From: an uncultured Pseudomonadales bacterium
GTDB lineage: Bacteria; Pseudomonadota; Gammaproteobacteria; Pseudomonadales; Cellvibrionaceae
Assembly: GCA_947494095.1 (NCBI GenBank)
Contig: CANLTI010000010.1
Location: forward strand, 1 to 64,000
Reading direction: 5' to 3'
Length of the DNA stretch: 64,000 bases
A model generated the notes under the pieces. That model had not been told where the DNA came from. It saw nothing but the letters and a program-made list of their open reading frames with translations, and searched no databases. Positions 37,998 to 46,316 of this stretch are shown here, one piece after another; the stretch's first letter is position 1; every line of letters begins with the position of its first letter. A program made the translations under genes and the position numbers.

Positions 37998-38309
37998 ACT
38001 ATTCAGCTCAGCTGACCAACCTCACCTGATAAGGTGCTGATGGATTATTTGCTGGGCATTTAAGCGCCGGGCCTTGCAGGGAAAGCAAGGGTTAGACCGT
38101 GCACCTGCATAAGGATATGCAAGATTAGACTTTGCACCTGCATAGGGATATGCAAGATTAGACTTTGCACCTGCATAGGGATATGCAAGATTAGACTTTG
38201 CAGGAGCACAAAGTCGAGGAGCACAAAGTCGAGGAGCACAAAGTCGCAGATGGCTTGAGCGGCCCAGTCAATGATTCATTAGCACCCGATTTCCGCACTT
38301 CTGAATATT
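37998..38309. repeat. Dispersed intergenic repeat element, copy C (expanded)
   Basis: Bounded by ACTATTCAG (37998-38006) and CTGAATA (38301-38307). It has the same landmarks as copy A but with expanded internal tandem arrays. Three 33-bp units (38101-38133, 38134-38166, 38167-38199) each contain the hairpin TGCATAgggaTATGCA; the first has one base changed. Three 15-bp units GGAGCACAAAGTCGA (38203-38247) follow. It lies between the VanZ-like gene and the end of the iron permease gene, 15 bp from the permease stop codon. Confidence 0.88.
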
Positions 38310-38324
38310 ACATCCGTTACAGGT

Positions 38325-39932
38325 TTACCGCCGACTGCGCCGAATCATCATTACCACCGGTACAACAGAAACCAATACTAAAACTAAAGCAGGTAAAGCC
38401 GCTCTTTGCCATTCGCCTTCGCTGGTCATTTCGTAAACCCTCACTGCGAGCGTATCCCAACCAAAAGGGCGTAGTAGTAATGTAGCAGGCATTTCTTTCA
38501 TGACATCGACTAAAACCAAAACCATTGCGGTTAACGTTGCAGGGCTAAGCAAGGGTAAATAGACTCGCCACACCACCTGCCGGCGGTTACACCCTAATGT
38601 ACGGGCAGCCTCTTCAAAGCTTGGGCGTATGCGCTCTAGCCCCGATTGAATGGGGCCAAGCCCCACCGAAAAATAACGAATAATGTACGCCAATATTAAA
38701 GCTGTCACGCTGCCCACTAAAATTTGACCGGTGTGTGTAATGCCCAAAAAAGTATACACAGGGGCCAGCAACTCACGATCCAAAAACGTAAAAGCCACCA
38801 TCACACCAACGGCTAATACTGAACCGGGTAAGGCATAACCTAAAGATGTGAACTGCGTTAACCAAGCACTACTATTACCAAAACGCTGCGCCAAGCTCAC
38901 CCCTAAAGCGGCCGCCGCCACCAGTATTGCAGCAATTAAACCCAATAAAAAAGTATGCTGAATTAATTGAACAAAACGCGCATCAAAGGCACTTAAACCG
39001 GTTTGGATCACCCACACCAATAACTGCCCTACAGGCACCACAAACGTGACGGTAAAAATAAATAGGCAAAAGCCGCTCGCTAAAAACGCTTGCCAACCTC
39101 GTAACTGAATACGGTCGCGGGCTTTGTTTGCACTGTTATGCACATCTTTTTTGCCACGCAACTTTTGCTCGGCCATTAACGCCAACGCCACAAACAATAA
39201 TAACAACGAGGCCAGCTGCGCTGCCGCTTGCAAATTAAAAAACCCAAACCAACTTTTGTAAATAGCCGTCGTGAATGTATCGTAATTAAATACCGAAACC
39301 GCACCAAAATCGGCCAAAGCCTCCATAAGCGCCAGCGCCATACCCGCCACAATGGCAGGGCGCGCCATAGGCAACGCGACTTTTATAAAGCCTTTAACCG
39401 GCCCCACACCCAACGTGCGAGCAGCATCTAATAAGGCGCGGCCTTGCTGCAAAAAAGCGCTGCGCGCCAGCATATAAACATAAGGGTACAGCACCGCACT
39501 CATCACCAAAATTACACCAATAGGTGAGCGGATATCAGGCTGCCAACTGTCGTTACCCAATAGCTCGCGCCACAGCGTTAGGATAGGCCCGCTATAGCTC
39601 ATCAAACCCAAACCCACAAAAGCCACCACATACGTCGGAATGGCCAACGGCAAAATTAACGCCCAATCAAGCCAGCGCCGCCCAGGAAACTCGCACACCG
39701 CCGTTAACCAAGCCAACGTTACCCCCACCAGCATTACCAAGGTGCCCACACCTAGCATTAACCACAGGGTATTTTTGAGTAAACGCCCAAGGCCTGTGGC
39801 TATTAAGTGCTGCCACACATCGACCTGTGCATGGCCCCAGCTAAAAATAATCACAAACACCGGCAAAGCCACCATCAATGCAACCGCCAAAGCCGGCACA
39901 GACCACAGCGAATGACGCAAACGAGAAAGCAT
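38325..39932 (-). CDS. fbpB: Iron(III) ABC transporter permease (FbpB type)
   Basis: 535 residues from the ATG at 39932; a GTG 18 bp earlier is possible. It has two fused permease halves, about twelve membrane helices, each with an EAA loop: ARTLGVGPVKGFIKVALPMARPA and EEAARTLGCNRRQVVWRVYLP. That is the FbpB/SfuB arrangement. It moves ferric iron delivered by a periplasmic binding protein across the inner membrane. The cognate binding protein (fbpA-like) is 1.5 kb upstream, beyond an opposed gene. No ATPase subunit is in the window. Confidence 0.9.
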   Translation of the reverse strand: MLSRLRHSLWSVPALAVALMVALPVFVIIFSWGHAQVDVWQHLIATGLGRLLKNTLWLMLGVGTLVMLVGVTLAWLTAVCEFPGRRWLDWALILPLAIPTYVVAFVGLGLMSYSGPILTLWRELLGNDSWQPDIRSPIGVILVMSAVLYPYVYMLARSAFLQQGRALLDAARTLGVGPVKGFIKVALPMARPAIVAGMALALMEALADFGAVSVFNYDTFTTAIYKSWFGFFNLQAAAQLASLLLLFVALALMAEQKLRGKKDVHNSANKARDRIQLRGWQAFLASGFCLFIFTVTFVVPVGQLLVWVIQTGLSAFDARFVQLIQHTFLLGLIAAILVAAAALGVSLAQRFGNSSAWLTQFTSLGYALPGSVLAVGVMVAFTFLDRELLAPVYTFLGITHTGQILVGSVTALILAYIIRYFSVGLGPIQSGLERIRPSFEEAARTLGCNRRQVVWRVYLPLLSPATLTAMVLVLVDVMKEMPATLLLRPFGWDTLAVRVYEMTSEGEWQRAALPALVLVLVSVVPVVMMIRRSRR

Positions 39933-40111
39933 ATTGGAAGAAATAATCACAAGCGACTCAATCTAAAAGGTAGGCGCACATCATGCCAGAAGTTACCGCA
40001 GCGGCAAAAATATCCGCGCAAAATCACGCAATATAAAATGCCGTAAAAGCTCAAACATCCCGTTTCCTCACCTATACTCATCATTACGCAGTACGTTTTG
40101 GCATTAAATGC

Positions 40112-41440
40112 ATGGCAACAACCCCTTATATTCAACACTTAATTGCTCTACCGAGTGAACACCAGGTATACGCAAACGCACGTCTTACCACCCGCAATGG
40201 CGAGCTCATATGCGAGAGCGGCTTGCGCATGGCCGTGCATCAGCTCGAGGCTCTCGATAAAGCCCAGCTAGCACTCCCGCCTTTTGCTGTTACCTCAATT
40301 GATAATACTTTAACCGCTGAGCAGCTGTATCAAGACTTTTTACATTACCTGCAATCAAACGCAAGGCTTAAACAGCTCAGCCAAACCCACCTCAATCACG
40401 GCGTACTCAAAACGTGTTGCACACTCGCGTGCCGCTACCCTGTTATTAAGCAACACCTTACCGTGATGCGCAGCCAGTTATCGGATACTTACCAGCAAAG
40501 CCTATTTTGCGCTTGGCTCAGTACGGTTGTAATGCAGCATATTAAAAAGCAAGGCGCCGAAATAGGTAGCATGTTTATTGCTGGCTTGTGCCACGACATT
40601 GGCATGCTACACATTAACCCCGCCACCTTAAATAGTACGGGCGAACTCACCGTTGAGCAGTGGCTAGAAATCAAAACCCACCCCCAGCGCGGTCATCGGC
40701 TGCTGGCGCAAATACCTAAACTGCCCACCAGCATTGCCCAAACGGCGCTCGATCACCATGAGCTACCCGATGGCAGCGGTTACCCTAACGGTAAACTCGC
40801 CAACAGCATTCACGAATACGCACATTTTATTCGACTACTCGATAGCCTATTTGCAATTGCTCGCAAGCACCCAGACTGTAACTTAGGCGATGTAACACCT
40901 ATGCTTGAGGTGAGTTTAAATGTCAAAAATGACGCGGTAGGCCGAGCCTTAATCGAGCTATTAAGCCCACTCAAAAGCCCGCAACCGCTCGTACCCATCG
41001 AGCTGATGCCCTACTTTACAGAGGTCGTAAAAAGCGAGCTAGCACACACACTAACCTGCACTCAAATTCTCCATAAATGCCTATTAAGCTTTGGCTTTAA
41101 ACATCAACACAAGGGCTTGCACGCCTTGCAAAATGGCATGTTCCATATTGTGTCGGCCATTGACCGCTCAAGCATGATTAACTCAGCGTATGTGCGCTTT
41201 TTAGAGCAGACCGCTCAGCAACAACTTAGCCATTACTACACCGAAATAGAGCGCGCTTTTATTATGAATAAAGAAGTGCTCTTTCAGCTCAATAAACTGC
41301 GCCAAAACTTATGGCAACTGGTCACCAAAGAGCATGGCGACCTCAGCCTAGAGCTCACCGACTGCCTAATGGCACTAGAAGATGTGCCAGAGCCCGCCAC
41401 AGCAAGAGAGCTAAACGACCTCTGGGTAATGAGCTTATAG
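40112..41440 (+). CDS. HD-GYP domain c-di-GMP phosphodiesterase
   Basis: 442 residues, no membrane segment and no receiver domain. The HD-GYP core is intact: GLCHDIGMLHI (HD), THPQRGHRLL, and HHELPDGSGYP (the HHExxDGxGYP signature). It should therefore bind two or three metals and cleave c-di-GMP. The N-terminal 130 residues resemble the DUF3391-like helper region. The C-terminal 150 residues are helical. It is transcribed against both flanking iron-transport genes. Confidence 0.88.
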   Translation: MATTPYIQHLIALPSEHQVYANARLTTRNGELICESGLRMAVHQLEALDKAQLALPPFAVTSIDNTLTAEQLYQDFLHYLQSNARLKQLSQTHLNHGVLKTCCTLACRYPVIKQHLTVMRSQLSDTYQQSLFCAWLSTVVMQHIKKQGAEIGSMFIAGLCHDIGMLHINPATLNSTGELTVEQWLEIKTHPQRGHRLLAQIPKLPTSIAQTALDHHELPDGSGYPNGKLANSIHEYAHFIRLLDSLFAIARKHPDCNLGDVTPMLEVSLNVKNDAVGRALIELLSPLKSPQPLVPIELMPYFTEVVKSELAHTLTCTQILHKCLLSFGFKHQHKGLHALQNGMFHIVSAIDRSSMINSAYVRFLEQTAQQQLSHYYTEIERAFIMNKEVLFQLNKLRQNLWQLVTKEHGDLSLELTDCLMALEDVPEPATARELNDLWVMSL

Positions 41441-41463
41441 CGCCCATAAAAGTGCTGCACCTA

Positions 41464-42555
41464 TTAGCGATAACCCGCACGGTCCATCAGCTTAACGGCG
41501 GCTGTTTGCAAGCGGCCCGCAGAGCTCATATTCACTTGGTCCGCTTTAAACTCGCCCCACGATAAAACCTGCGCGCTAGGCTTAACGCCAACATGCACGG
41601 GGTACTCTTGGTTAAGCTCGGCAAAGGTGTACTGCGCCTCGGGGCTGCTTAACCACTCTAGCAATTTTTGCGCGCCTTCTGGATTTTTAGCATGCTGAGT
41701 AATGCCGGCACCCGATATATTCACGTGTACACCACGGTCGTTTTGATTAGGCCAAAAAAGTGCGAGCTTAACGTCGGGCTTGTCCTGTTGCATACGGCCA
41801 AAGTAGTAAGTATTGACTATGCCTACATCACAGCGGCCAGCAGCAATATCTTCCATTAAGGATGTATCGTTGGAGTAAGGCTCTGTTGCTAAATTAGCCA
41901 CCCAACCCTTAATAATCTCCTCAGTTTTGGCTTCACCTTGCGTGGCAATCAGCGTTGCTACGAGCGATTGGTTATAGACCTTTTTAGAGGTGCGCAAGCA
42001 TAAACGTCCCTTCCACTGGCTATCAGCCAGCGCCTCATACGTGCTTAATTCGCTGGGCTTAACGCGATCGGTGGCATAAATAATAGTGCGCGCGCGCTGC
42101 GAAAGGCCAAACCATAAGTTGTTTTCATCTTGTAAATTTGCCGGTACGTTAGCCTCTAAAATGGGTGACTCTACAGCACGTAAAACACCCTGCTCAGCCG
42201 CTTGCCACAAATTGCCAGCATCAACTGTAAATAGTATATCGGCCTGTGTTGATGCGCCCTCGCTTTGCAAGCGCGAAATTAAAGGCCCAGCCTTATCGGT
42301 AATGTAACGCACCTGTACACCGGTTTTTTGCGTATAGGCATCAAACATGGGTTTAATTAAGTGCTCTTTGCGCTCGGAGTACACTGTGATAACACCGCCA
42401 GCCTCTTGCTTAGGCACTGCCGCCACATCACTCGATGTCGCCTCTTTACCACAGGCCGCTGTCAACAATGCGCCAACCACCAAACCAAGCTTTAAAAATG
42501 TGCCCGCCTTAAGCGGAGCGTTCAAAAACGATGAAACCGTGTAATGCTGCGTCAT
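41464..42555 (-). CDS. fbpA: Iron(III)-binding lipoprotein (FbpA type)
   Basis: 363 residues from the ATG at 42555 (MTQHYTVSS); ATGs 24 and 66 bp upstream are possible. Lipobox LTAACG indicates a lipid-anchored binding protein. The FbpA/extracellular solute-binding fold is clear: GVITVYSERKEHLIKPMFDAY, DILFTVDAGNLW, and the iron-ligand Tyr pair in NTYYFGRM. It gives iron to the FbpB-type permease. A Fur-like site lies about 40 bp upstream. Confidence 0.9.
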   Translation of the reverse strand: MTQHYTVSSFLNAPLKAGTFLKLGLVVGALLTAACGKEATSSDVAAVPKQEAGGVITVYSERKEHLIKPMFDAYTQKTGVQVRYITDKAGPLISRLQSEGASTQADILFTVDAGNLWQAAEQGVLRAVESPILEANVPANLQDENNLWFGLSQRARTIIYATDRVKPSELSTYEALADSQWKGRLCLRTSKKVYNQSLVATLIATQGEAKTEEIIKGWVANLATEPYSNDTSLMEDIAAGRCDVGIVNTYYFGRMQQDKPDVKLALFWPNQNDRGVHVNISGAGITQHAKNPEGAQKLLEWLSSPEAQYTFAELNQEYPVHVGVKPSAQVLSWGEFKADQVNMSSAGRLQTAAVKLMDRAGYR

Positions 42556-42591
42556 GTAAAAGCCCTTATATTTGACCATAAAACAAACGCA

Positions 42592-42617
42592 AATAATAAG
42601 CATTCTTATTTGATAAT
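42592..42617 (-). promoter_or_regulatory. Candidate Fur box of fbpA
   Basis: AATAATAAGCATTCTTATT (42592-42610) matches the 19-bp Fur consensus at 12 positions by eye. It is followed directly by another Fur-type hexamer GATAAT (42612-42617). It lies 37 bp upstream of fbpA. Confidence 0.5.
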
Positions 42618-42785
42618 ACAATGATGAAGATCAATAATAGGGCAACCTGTCATTAATCAGCCAAAATAACAATAAAACAAAACGCATAAAGCCCGTAATT
42701 TGGGCACAAAAATGAAGACTTAACGTGCCTCAATACCTTAGGCGCATTACCATGGCTCCCCTATTTTTTAATACAGAACATTATT

Positions 42786-43928
42786 GTGAGCAGCTCAAAT
42801 ACTACAATCCATCACAGCCAAGCCAAAAGCTTTGTTAAGCGTGTATTAGCGTGGTACGCATTACATGGGCGCAAACACTTACCTTGGCAGCAAAATATTA
42901 CCCCTTACCGCGTATGGCTGAGCGAAATTATGCTGCAGCAAACGCAGGTCGACACCGTTATTCCGTATTTTGAGCGCTTTATTAACCACTACCCTACGGT
43001 ACAAGCGCTGGCCAAAGCCCCCCAAGATCACGTTTTGCATTTATGGACAGGGCTAGGTTACTACGCACGTGCGCGCAATTTGCACAAAGCCGCACAAGTA
43101 GTCACCGAGCAGCTAAATGGGCAGTTCCCTGATACCGTAGAAGCACTGAGCGAGCTACCAGGCATTGGCCGCTCAACCGCAGGCGCCATTGTGAGCCTAG
43201 CGCACCAACAACCTGCCGCTATTTTAGATGGCAATGTAAAGCGCGTATTAGCGCGGCATTACGCCGTTGAAGGCTGGCCCGGTCAAAGTGCTACCGCCAA
43301 CGCATTATGGCAAGTGGCCGAGGCACTTAACCCCAAGCAACCCATCAACGACACTAACGGCAAAGCCCAAAACTACAGCCGTGCCTACACTCAAGTCATG
43401 ATGGACCTTGGCGCTACCGTGTGTACCCGCAGCAAACCCAAATGCACCGAATGCCCACTCGCCTCAAGCTGCCAAGCCTATGCTGCAGGCTCATGGGCTA
43501 ACTACCCCGGCAAAAAACCCAAAAAAGCGATCCCCGTCAAACAAACCTTTATGCTATTGCTACAAAAAGACGGCCAAACCCTTTTAGAGGAACGCCCAGC
43601 CAGTGGTATTTGGGGCGGACTATGGAGCCTGCCAGAGTTTGCCGAGCTCAGCACCCTACCGAGCTTACTCAAACAGCGCTGGCCGCACCTTAAAACACAC
43701 GACAAAGCCCAACAGCACCCCACCGTGCGCCATACCTTTAGCCATTACCATCTCGATATTACACCTATCACTCAAGCTGTCACCGCCCAAGCCGTTGCGC
43801 AACCCAAAGCCCGCTACTCAGCAGGCGACACAACCGCACAACAAGCCGAGCAATGGTACAACCCAAACCAACCCGCCAGTATTGGCCTTGCCGCACCGGT
43901 TAAAAAGCTGCTGGGCAAGTTACAATAG
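42786..43928 (+). CDS. mutY: Adenine DNA glycosylase
   Basis: 380 residues from a GTG; no ATG exists before the conserved [14 protein letters not shown]. Helix-hairpin-helix with the catalytic Asp is in [15 protein letters not shown] and [12 protein letters not shown]. The [4Fe-4S] cluster cysteines are in [17 protein letters not shown]. The C-terminal NUDIX-like domain (about 245-375) recognises 8-oxoG. It removes A opposite 8-oxoG. yggX follows 31 bp downstream, as in E. coli. Confidence 0.95.
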   Translation: MSSSNTTIHHSQAKSFVKRVLAWYALHGRKHLPWQQNITPYRVWLSEIMLQQTQVDTVIPYFERFINHYPTVQALAKAPQDHVLHLWTGLGYYARARNLHKAAQVVTEQLNGQFPDTVEALSELPGIGRSTAGAIVSLAHQQPAAILDGNVKRVLARHYAVEGWPGQSATANALWQVAEALNPKQPINDTNGKAQNYSRAYTQVMMDLGATVCTRSKPKCTECPLASSCQAYAAGSWANYPGKKPKKAIPVKQTFMLLLQKDGQTLLEERPASGIWGGLWSLPEFAELSTLPSLLKQRWPHLKTHDKAQQHPTVRHTFSHYHLDITPITQAVTAQAVAQPKARYSAGDTTAQQAEQWYNPNQPASIGLAAPVKKLLGKLQ

Positions 43929-43959
43929 CGTTATTCACCTGTTACTAAGCGAGCACACC

Positions 43960-44271
43960 ATGACCCGTACTGTTTTTTGTCAAAAGTACCAACAAGACCT
44001 CCCGGCACTCGATATAGCCCCTTTACCGGGCGCAAAAGGCGAGCATATTCTTAACCATATTTCAGCCAAAGCTTGGCAAGAGTGGCTAGCCCACCAAACC
44101 CGCCTTATCAACGAAAAACACTTAAGTCTATTTGACCCAAGCAGCCGCAAGTATTTAAGCGCCCAAATGGAAAACTTCTTTAACGGCGGGGAGTTAGATG
44201 CCATCGAAGGCTACGTGCCCGAAACACCAGCACCTGAAGCTCAAAAAAACAGCGATAAGACAGAAAAGTAA
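43960..44271 (+). CDS. yggX: YggX family Fe(2+)-trafficking protein
   Basis: 103 residues starting MTRTVFCQKYQQ. The single conserved Cys7 near the N-terminus and FDPSSRKYLSAQMENFFNGG match YggX; E. coli YggX is about 90 residues, and here an acidic tail is added. It protects iron-sulfur proteins from oxidation, including the MutY cluster encoded upstream. The frame is open further upstream, but that part lies inside mutY. Confidence 0.93.
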   Translation: MTRTVFCQKYQQDLPALDIAPLPGAKGEHILNHISAKAWQEWLAHQTRLINEKHLSLFDPSSRKYLSAQMENFFNGGELDAIEGYVPETPAPEAQKNSDKTEK

Positions 44272-44347
44272 AAAAACCTCAAAAAGACGCTTGACTCAAC
44301 ACCGCTTTAACGGTTTAATGCGCACCTCTTTCGGGGCAACCTGAAAA

Positions 44348-44423
44348 GCCCGGTTAGCTCAGTCGGTAGAGCAGGGGATTGAAAATCCCCGTGTCCGTGG
44401 TTCGATTCCGCGACCGGGCACCA
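44348..44423 (+). tRNA. tRNA-Phe (anticodon GAA)
   Basis: 76 nt with encoded CCA. Acceptor stem GCCCGGT/ACCGGGC, D-arm with AGTCGGTAGAGC, anticodon stem GGGGA/TCCCC with loop TTGAAAA (GAA at 44381-44383), and T-arm with TTCGATTCC. The prophage integrase gene begins just downstream, so the 3' end of this gene is the likely attachment site. Confidence 0.97.
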
Positions 44424-44431
44424 TATCTTAA

Positions 44432-44474
44432 ACCCTCGTATCATAAGGCTTATAGCCAGATTGATACGGGGGTT
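44432..44474. terminator. Terminator after tRNA-Phe
   Basis: ACCCTCGTATCA (44432-44443) pairs with TGATACGGGGGT (44462-44473), followed by a T tract on the plus strand. It can end the tRNA transcript and perhaps also insulate the leftward integrase gene. Confidence 0.7.
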
Positions 44475-44541
44475 TTTTATTGCCTGAAATTTAATATATA
44501 GCTATAGGTGTCAACGAGGTGTCAACGCAATTCTGGCAGTA

Positions 44542-45570
44542 CTATTCTGGCGAGTAACTCAAAGGGTTCTTTTTCACAGCCTCCAATAAATGGTTCGGCG
44601 CTAAGTGTGCATACTCCATCGTCATTTGAATTGTCTCGTGCCCCAGTATTTTATTGAGCACCAAGAAGTCACCACCATTCATCATAAAGTGACTAGCAAA
44701 GGTATGCCTAAGCACATGCGTGCATTGGCCGCGAGGCAGCTCTATACCACTTTTATCTAGTGCAGTCTTAAAGGCGCTAAAACAAGGAGCAAATAACGCT
44801 CCCCGCCTTGCTTTCCCCTCCATAACCTCATTTCGTAACGCTTCACTAATAGGGATCGATCGGTTGCGACCATTCTTACTATCAATGATGTCTATTTTAC
44901 CGTTTCGCACATGCTCAGCACTCAAGCCATTAGCCTCCCCAAAGCGGCAACCCGTAGATAAGCAAAGCTTAATAACCACGGTCAAATCAAGGTTCGCACT
45001 ATCGCTAGCGGCTGCCAATAACAAGCCTATCTCCTCAGTAGTCAAATATCTAAGCTGCTTTTTCACCACCTTCAGCTTTTTAATATTGTCAAACGGCTTT
45101 GCTAAACTCCACTGATCAACCCGCGCCAATTCATTAAAAATGCCCTTTAAGTAGGTCAACTCATGATTCATATGATTTTCAGTAATGCCAGCCTCTATAC
45201 GCTCCTGGCGATAATCTAAAAAAAGCACCGGTGAGCACTTAGCAGCAATAGGGTCGCCCATCGCCAAAATCATATTTTTGGTAATTTTCAGGCGCTTAGC
45301 CCCACTCGCCAGCGTGTGCCCGTGGTACTGAAACCACAAATCAGCCAGCTCACTCAACCGGCGCTTATCATTCGGCTTACTAAAACCCTCATCATCCTTG
45401 AGCCGCGCCTGAAACCCCCTTTTAGCCTGTCGAGCATCCGCCAGCGTCTTCAACACCTTTCGTTTACGCTTACTACCTCGCCCATCCAAAACCATATCAA
45501 ATAGCCAACGGCCATCCTCAAGCTTCCAAATACCAGGCTCTATGTGCTTTTCTTTTTTAGCTATTGCCAT
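44542..45570 (-). CDS. int: Tyrosine recombinase, phage integrase
   Basis: 342 residues. Catalytic residues are all present: Arg209 in STGCRFGEA, His285 and Arg288 in THVLRHTF, His311 in LGHETIQM, and the nucleophile Tyr320 in MEYAHL. The N-terminal half holds the SAM-like core-binding domain (about 65-155). The closest family is the P2/HP1 integrase group. It directs integration at the tRNA-Phe gene just left of it. It is transcribed with the repressor gene 19 bp upstream, as in P2-type phages where int follows C. Confidence 0.93.
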   Translation of the reverse strand: MAIAKKEKHIEPGIWKLEDGRWLFDMVLDGRGSKRKRKVLKTLADARQAKRGFQARLKDDEGFSKPNDKRRLSELADLWFQYHGHTLASGAKRLKITKNMILAMGDPIAAKCSPVLFLDYRQERIEAGITENHMNHELTYLKGIFNELARVDQWSLAKPFDNIKKLKVVKKQLRYLTTEEIGLLLAAASDSANLDLTVVIKLCLSTGCRFGEANGLSAEHVRNGKIDIIDSKNGRNRSIPISEALRNEVMEGKARRGALFAPCFSAFKTALDKSGIELPRGQCTHVLRHTFASHFMMNGGDFLVLNKILGHETIQMTMEYAHLAPNHLLEAVKKNPLSYSPE

Positions 45571-45589
45571 AACACCTAACCACGCACGT

Positions 45590-45904
45590 TTATATTTTTA
45601 ATACCCCTTCAGGCAATGCTTCTAGCTTTTTATTTGACTCAATCGCAGCAACCAATAAGCGCTCTAGCGGCTCATCACTCACGCGTAACGCCTCTAAGTC
45701 GAGCTCCCCGCCATAAGTAAAAAAATGCACTAACCCTTTGAACTGACGACACAACGGCTCGAACTCCAACTCGCTGACGCGTGCCTTTCTTTGCTCAATA
45801 TTCTTATATCGAATGAAATCAATACCTAATAAATCTGCCATTTCTGGCTGGCTGTAATTAATGGCCAACCTGAACCACTTAATCCTATCTGACGCGCTCT
45901 GCAT
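45590..45904 (-). CDS. Prophage repressor, P2-C-like (Xre HTH)
   Basis: 104 residues, close to the 99 of P2 C. The helix-turn-helix is in the N-terminal half: NYSQPEMADLLGIDFIRYKNIE. No protease domain, so it is not LexA/RecA-cleavable in the lambda manner. It faces the early rightward promoter and should keep the lytic genes off. Repeated ATTACCC sites flank that promoter. Confidence 0.8.
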   Translation of the reverse strand: MQSASDRIKWFRLAINYSQPEMADLLGIDFIRYKNIEQRKARVSELEFEPLCRQFKGLVHFFTYGGELDLEALRVSDEPLERLLVAAIESNKKLEALPEGVLKI

Positions 45905-45919
45905 TAAAACTCCAAAGAA

Positions 45920-46055
45920 TAATTATTACCCCTAAAGGATATTAATTAGATCATAAAGGCGCATAAAAAGCACCCATTGCGTAAATAAGAGTTGACAGGC
46001 GGTAAATAAAGACCTTAAATAACCCGAACAAGATAACTATTACCCGATAGGAAAT
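45920..46055. promoter_or_regulatory. Early promoter and repressor operators
   Basis: Rightward promoter TTGACA (45992-45997), 17-bp spacer, TTAAAT (46015-46020). Similar motifs lie on both sides: TTATTACCCCTAAAGGA (45923-45939) near the repressor start, CTATTACCCGATAGGA (46037-46052) just before the excisionase-like gene, and a weaker ATAACCCGAA (46018-46027). P2-type C repressors use direct-repeat operators, which fits. Confidence 0.6.
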
Positions 46056-46059
46056 AATA

Positions 46060-46308
46060 ATGACCTTACATACAGAACCTAAAAAAGCAGCAGACACATT
46101 AGATACCCATTTCGAGACAGGCCTCTTTGTCGGCCCGCCGCTCACAATCGAGATGTACGCAAAAATACAAGGCGTTTCAACACGCACAATTACAGAGCAA
46201 ATACATAAAGGTTACTTACCCACTATCAAAATCGGCAAGCGCCGGCTAATCAACACCTACAAACTCGCTAGCGATTGCTTAAAACCAGAAATTAGCAGCA
46301 ACGACTAG
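46060..46308 (+). CDS. Excisionase/Cox-like HTH protein
   Basis: 82 residues. A MerR/excisionase-type winged helix occupies 28-70 (LTIEMYAKIQGVSTRTITEQ through PTIKIGKRRLINTYKLA). It is the first rightward gene opposite the repressor, the position of cox in P2-like phages, so it probably represses the repressor promoter and assists excision. Its stop codon overlaps the Shine-Dalgarno of the primase gene. Confidence 0.75.
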   Translation: MTLHTEPKKAADTLDTHFETGLFVGPPLTIEMYAKIQGVSTRTITEQIHKGYLPTIKIGKRRLINTYKLASDCLKPEISSND

Positions 46309-46316
46309 GAGCACCC

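Noticed and set aside
38101..38199. 33-bp direct repeats that might suggest CRISPR
   Set aside because: Units are back to back without spacers, no cas genes nearby, and the same unit occurs once in another repeat copy.
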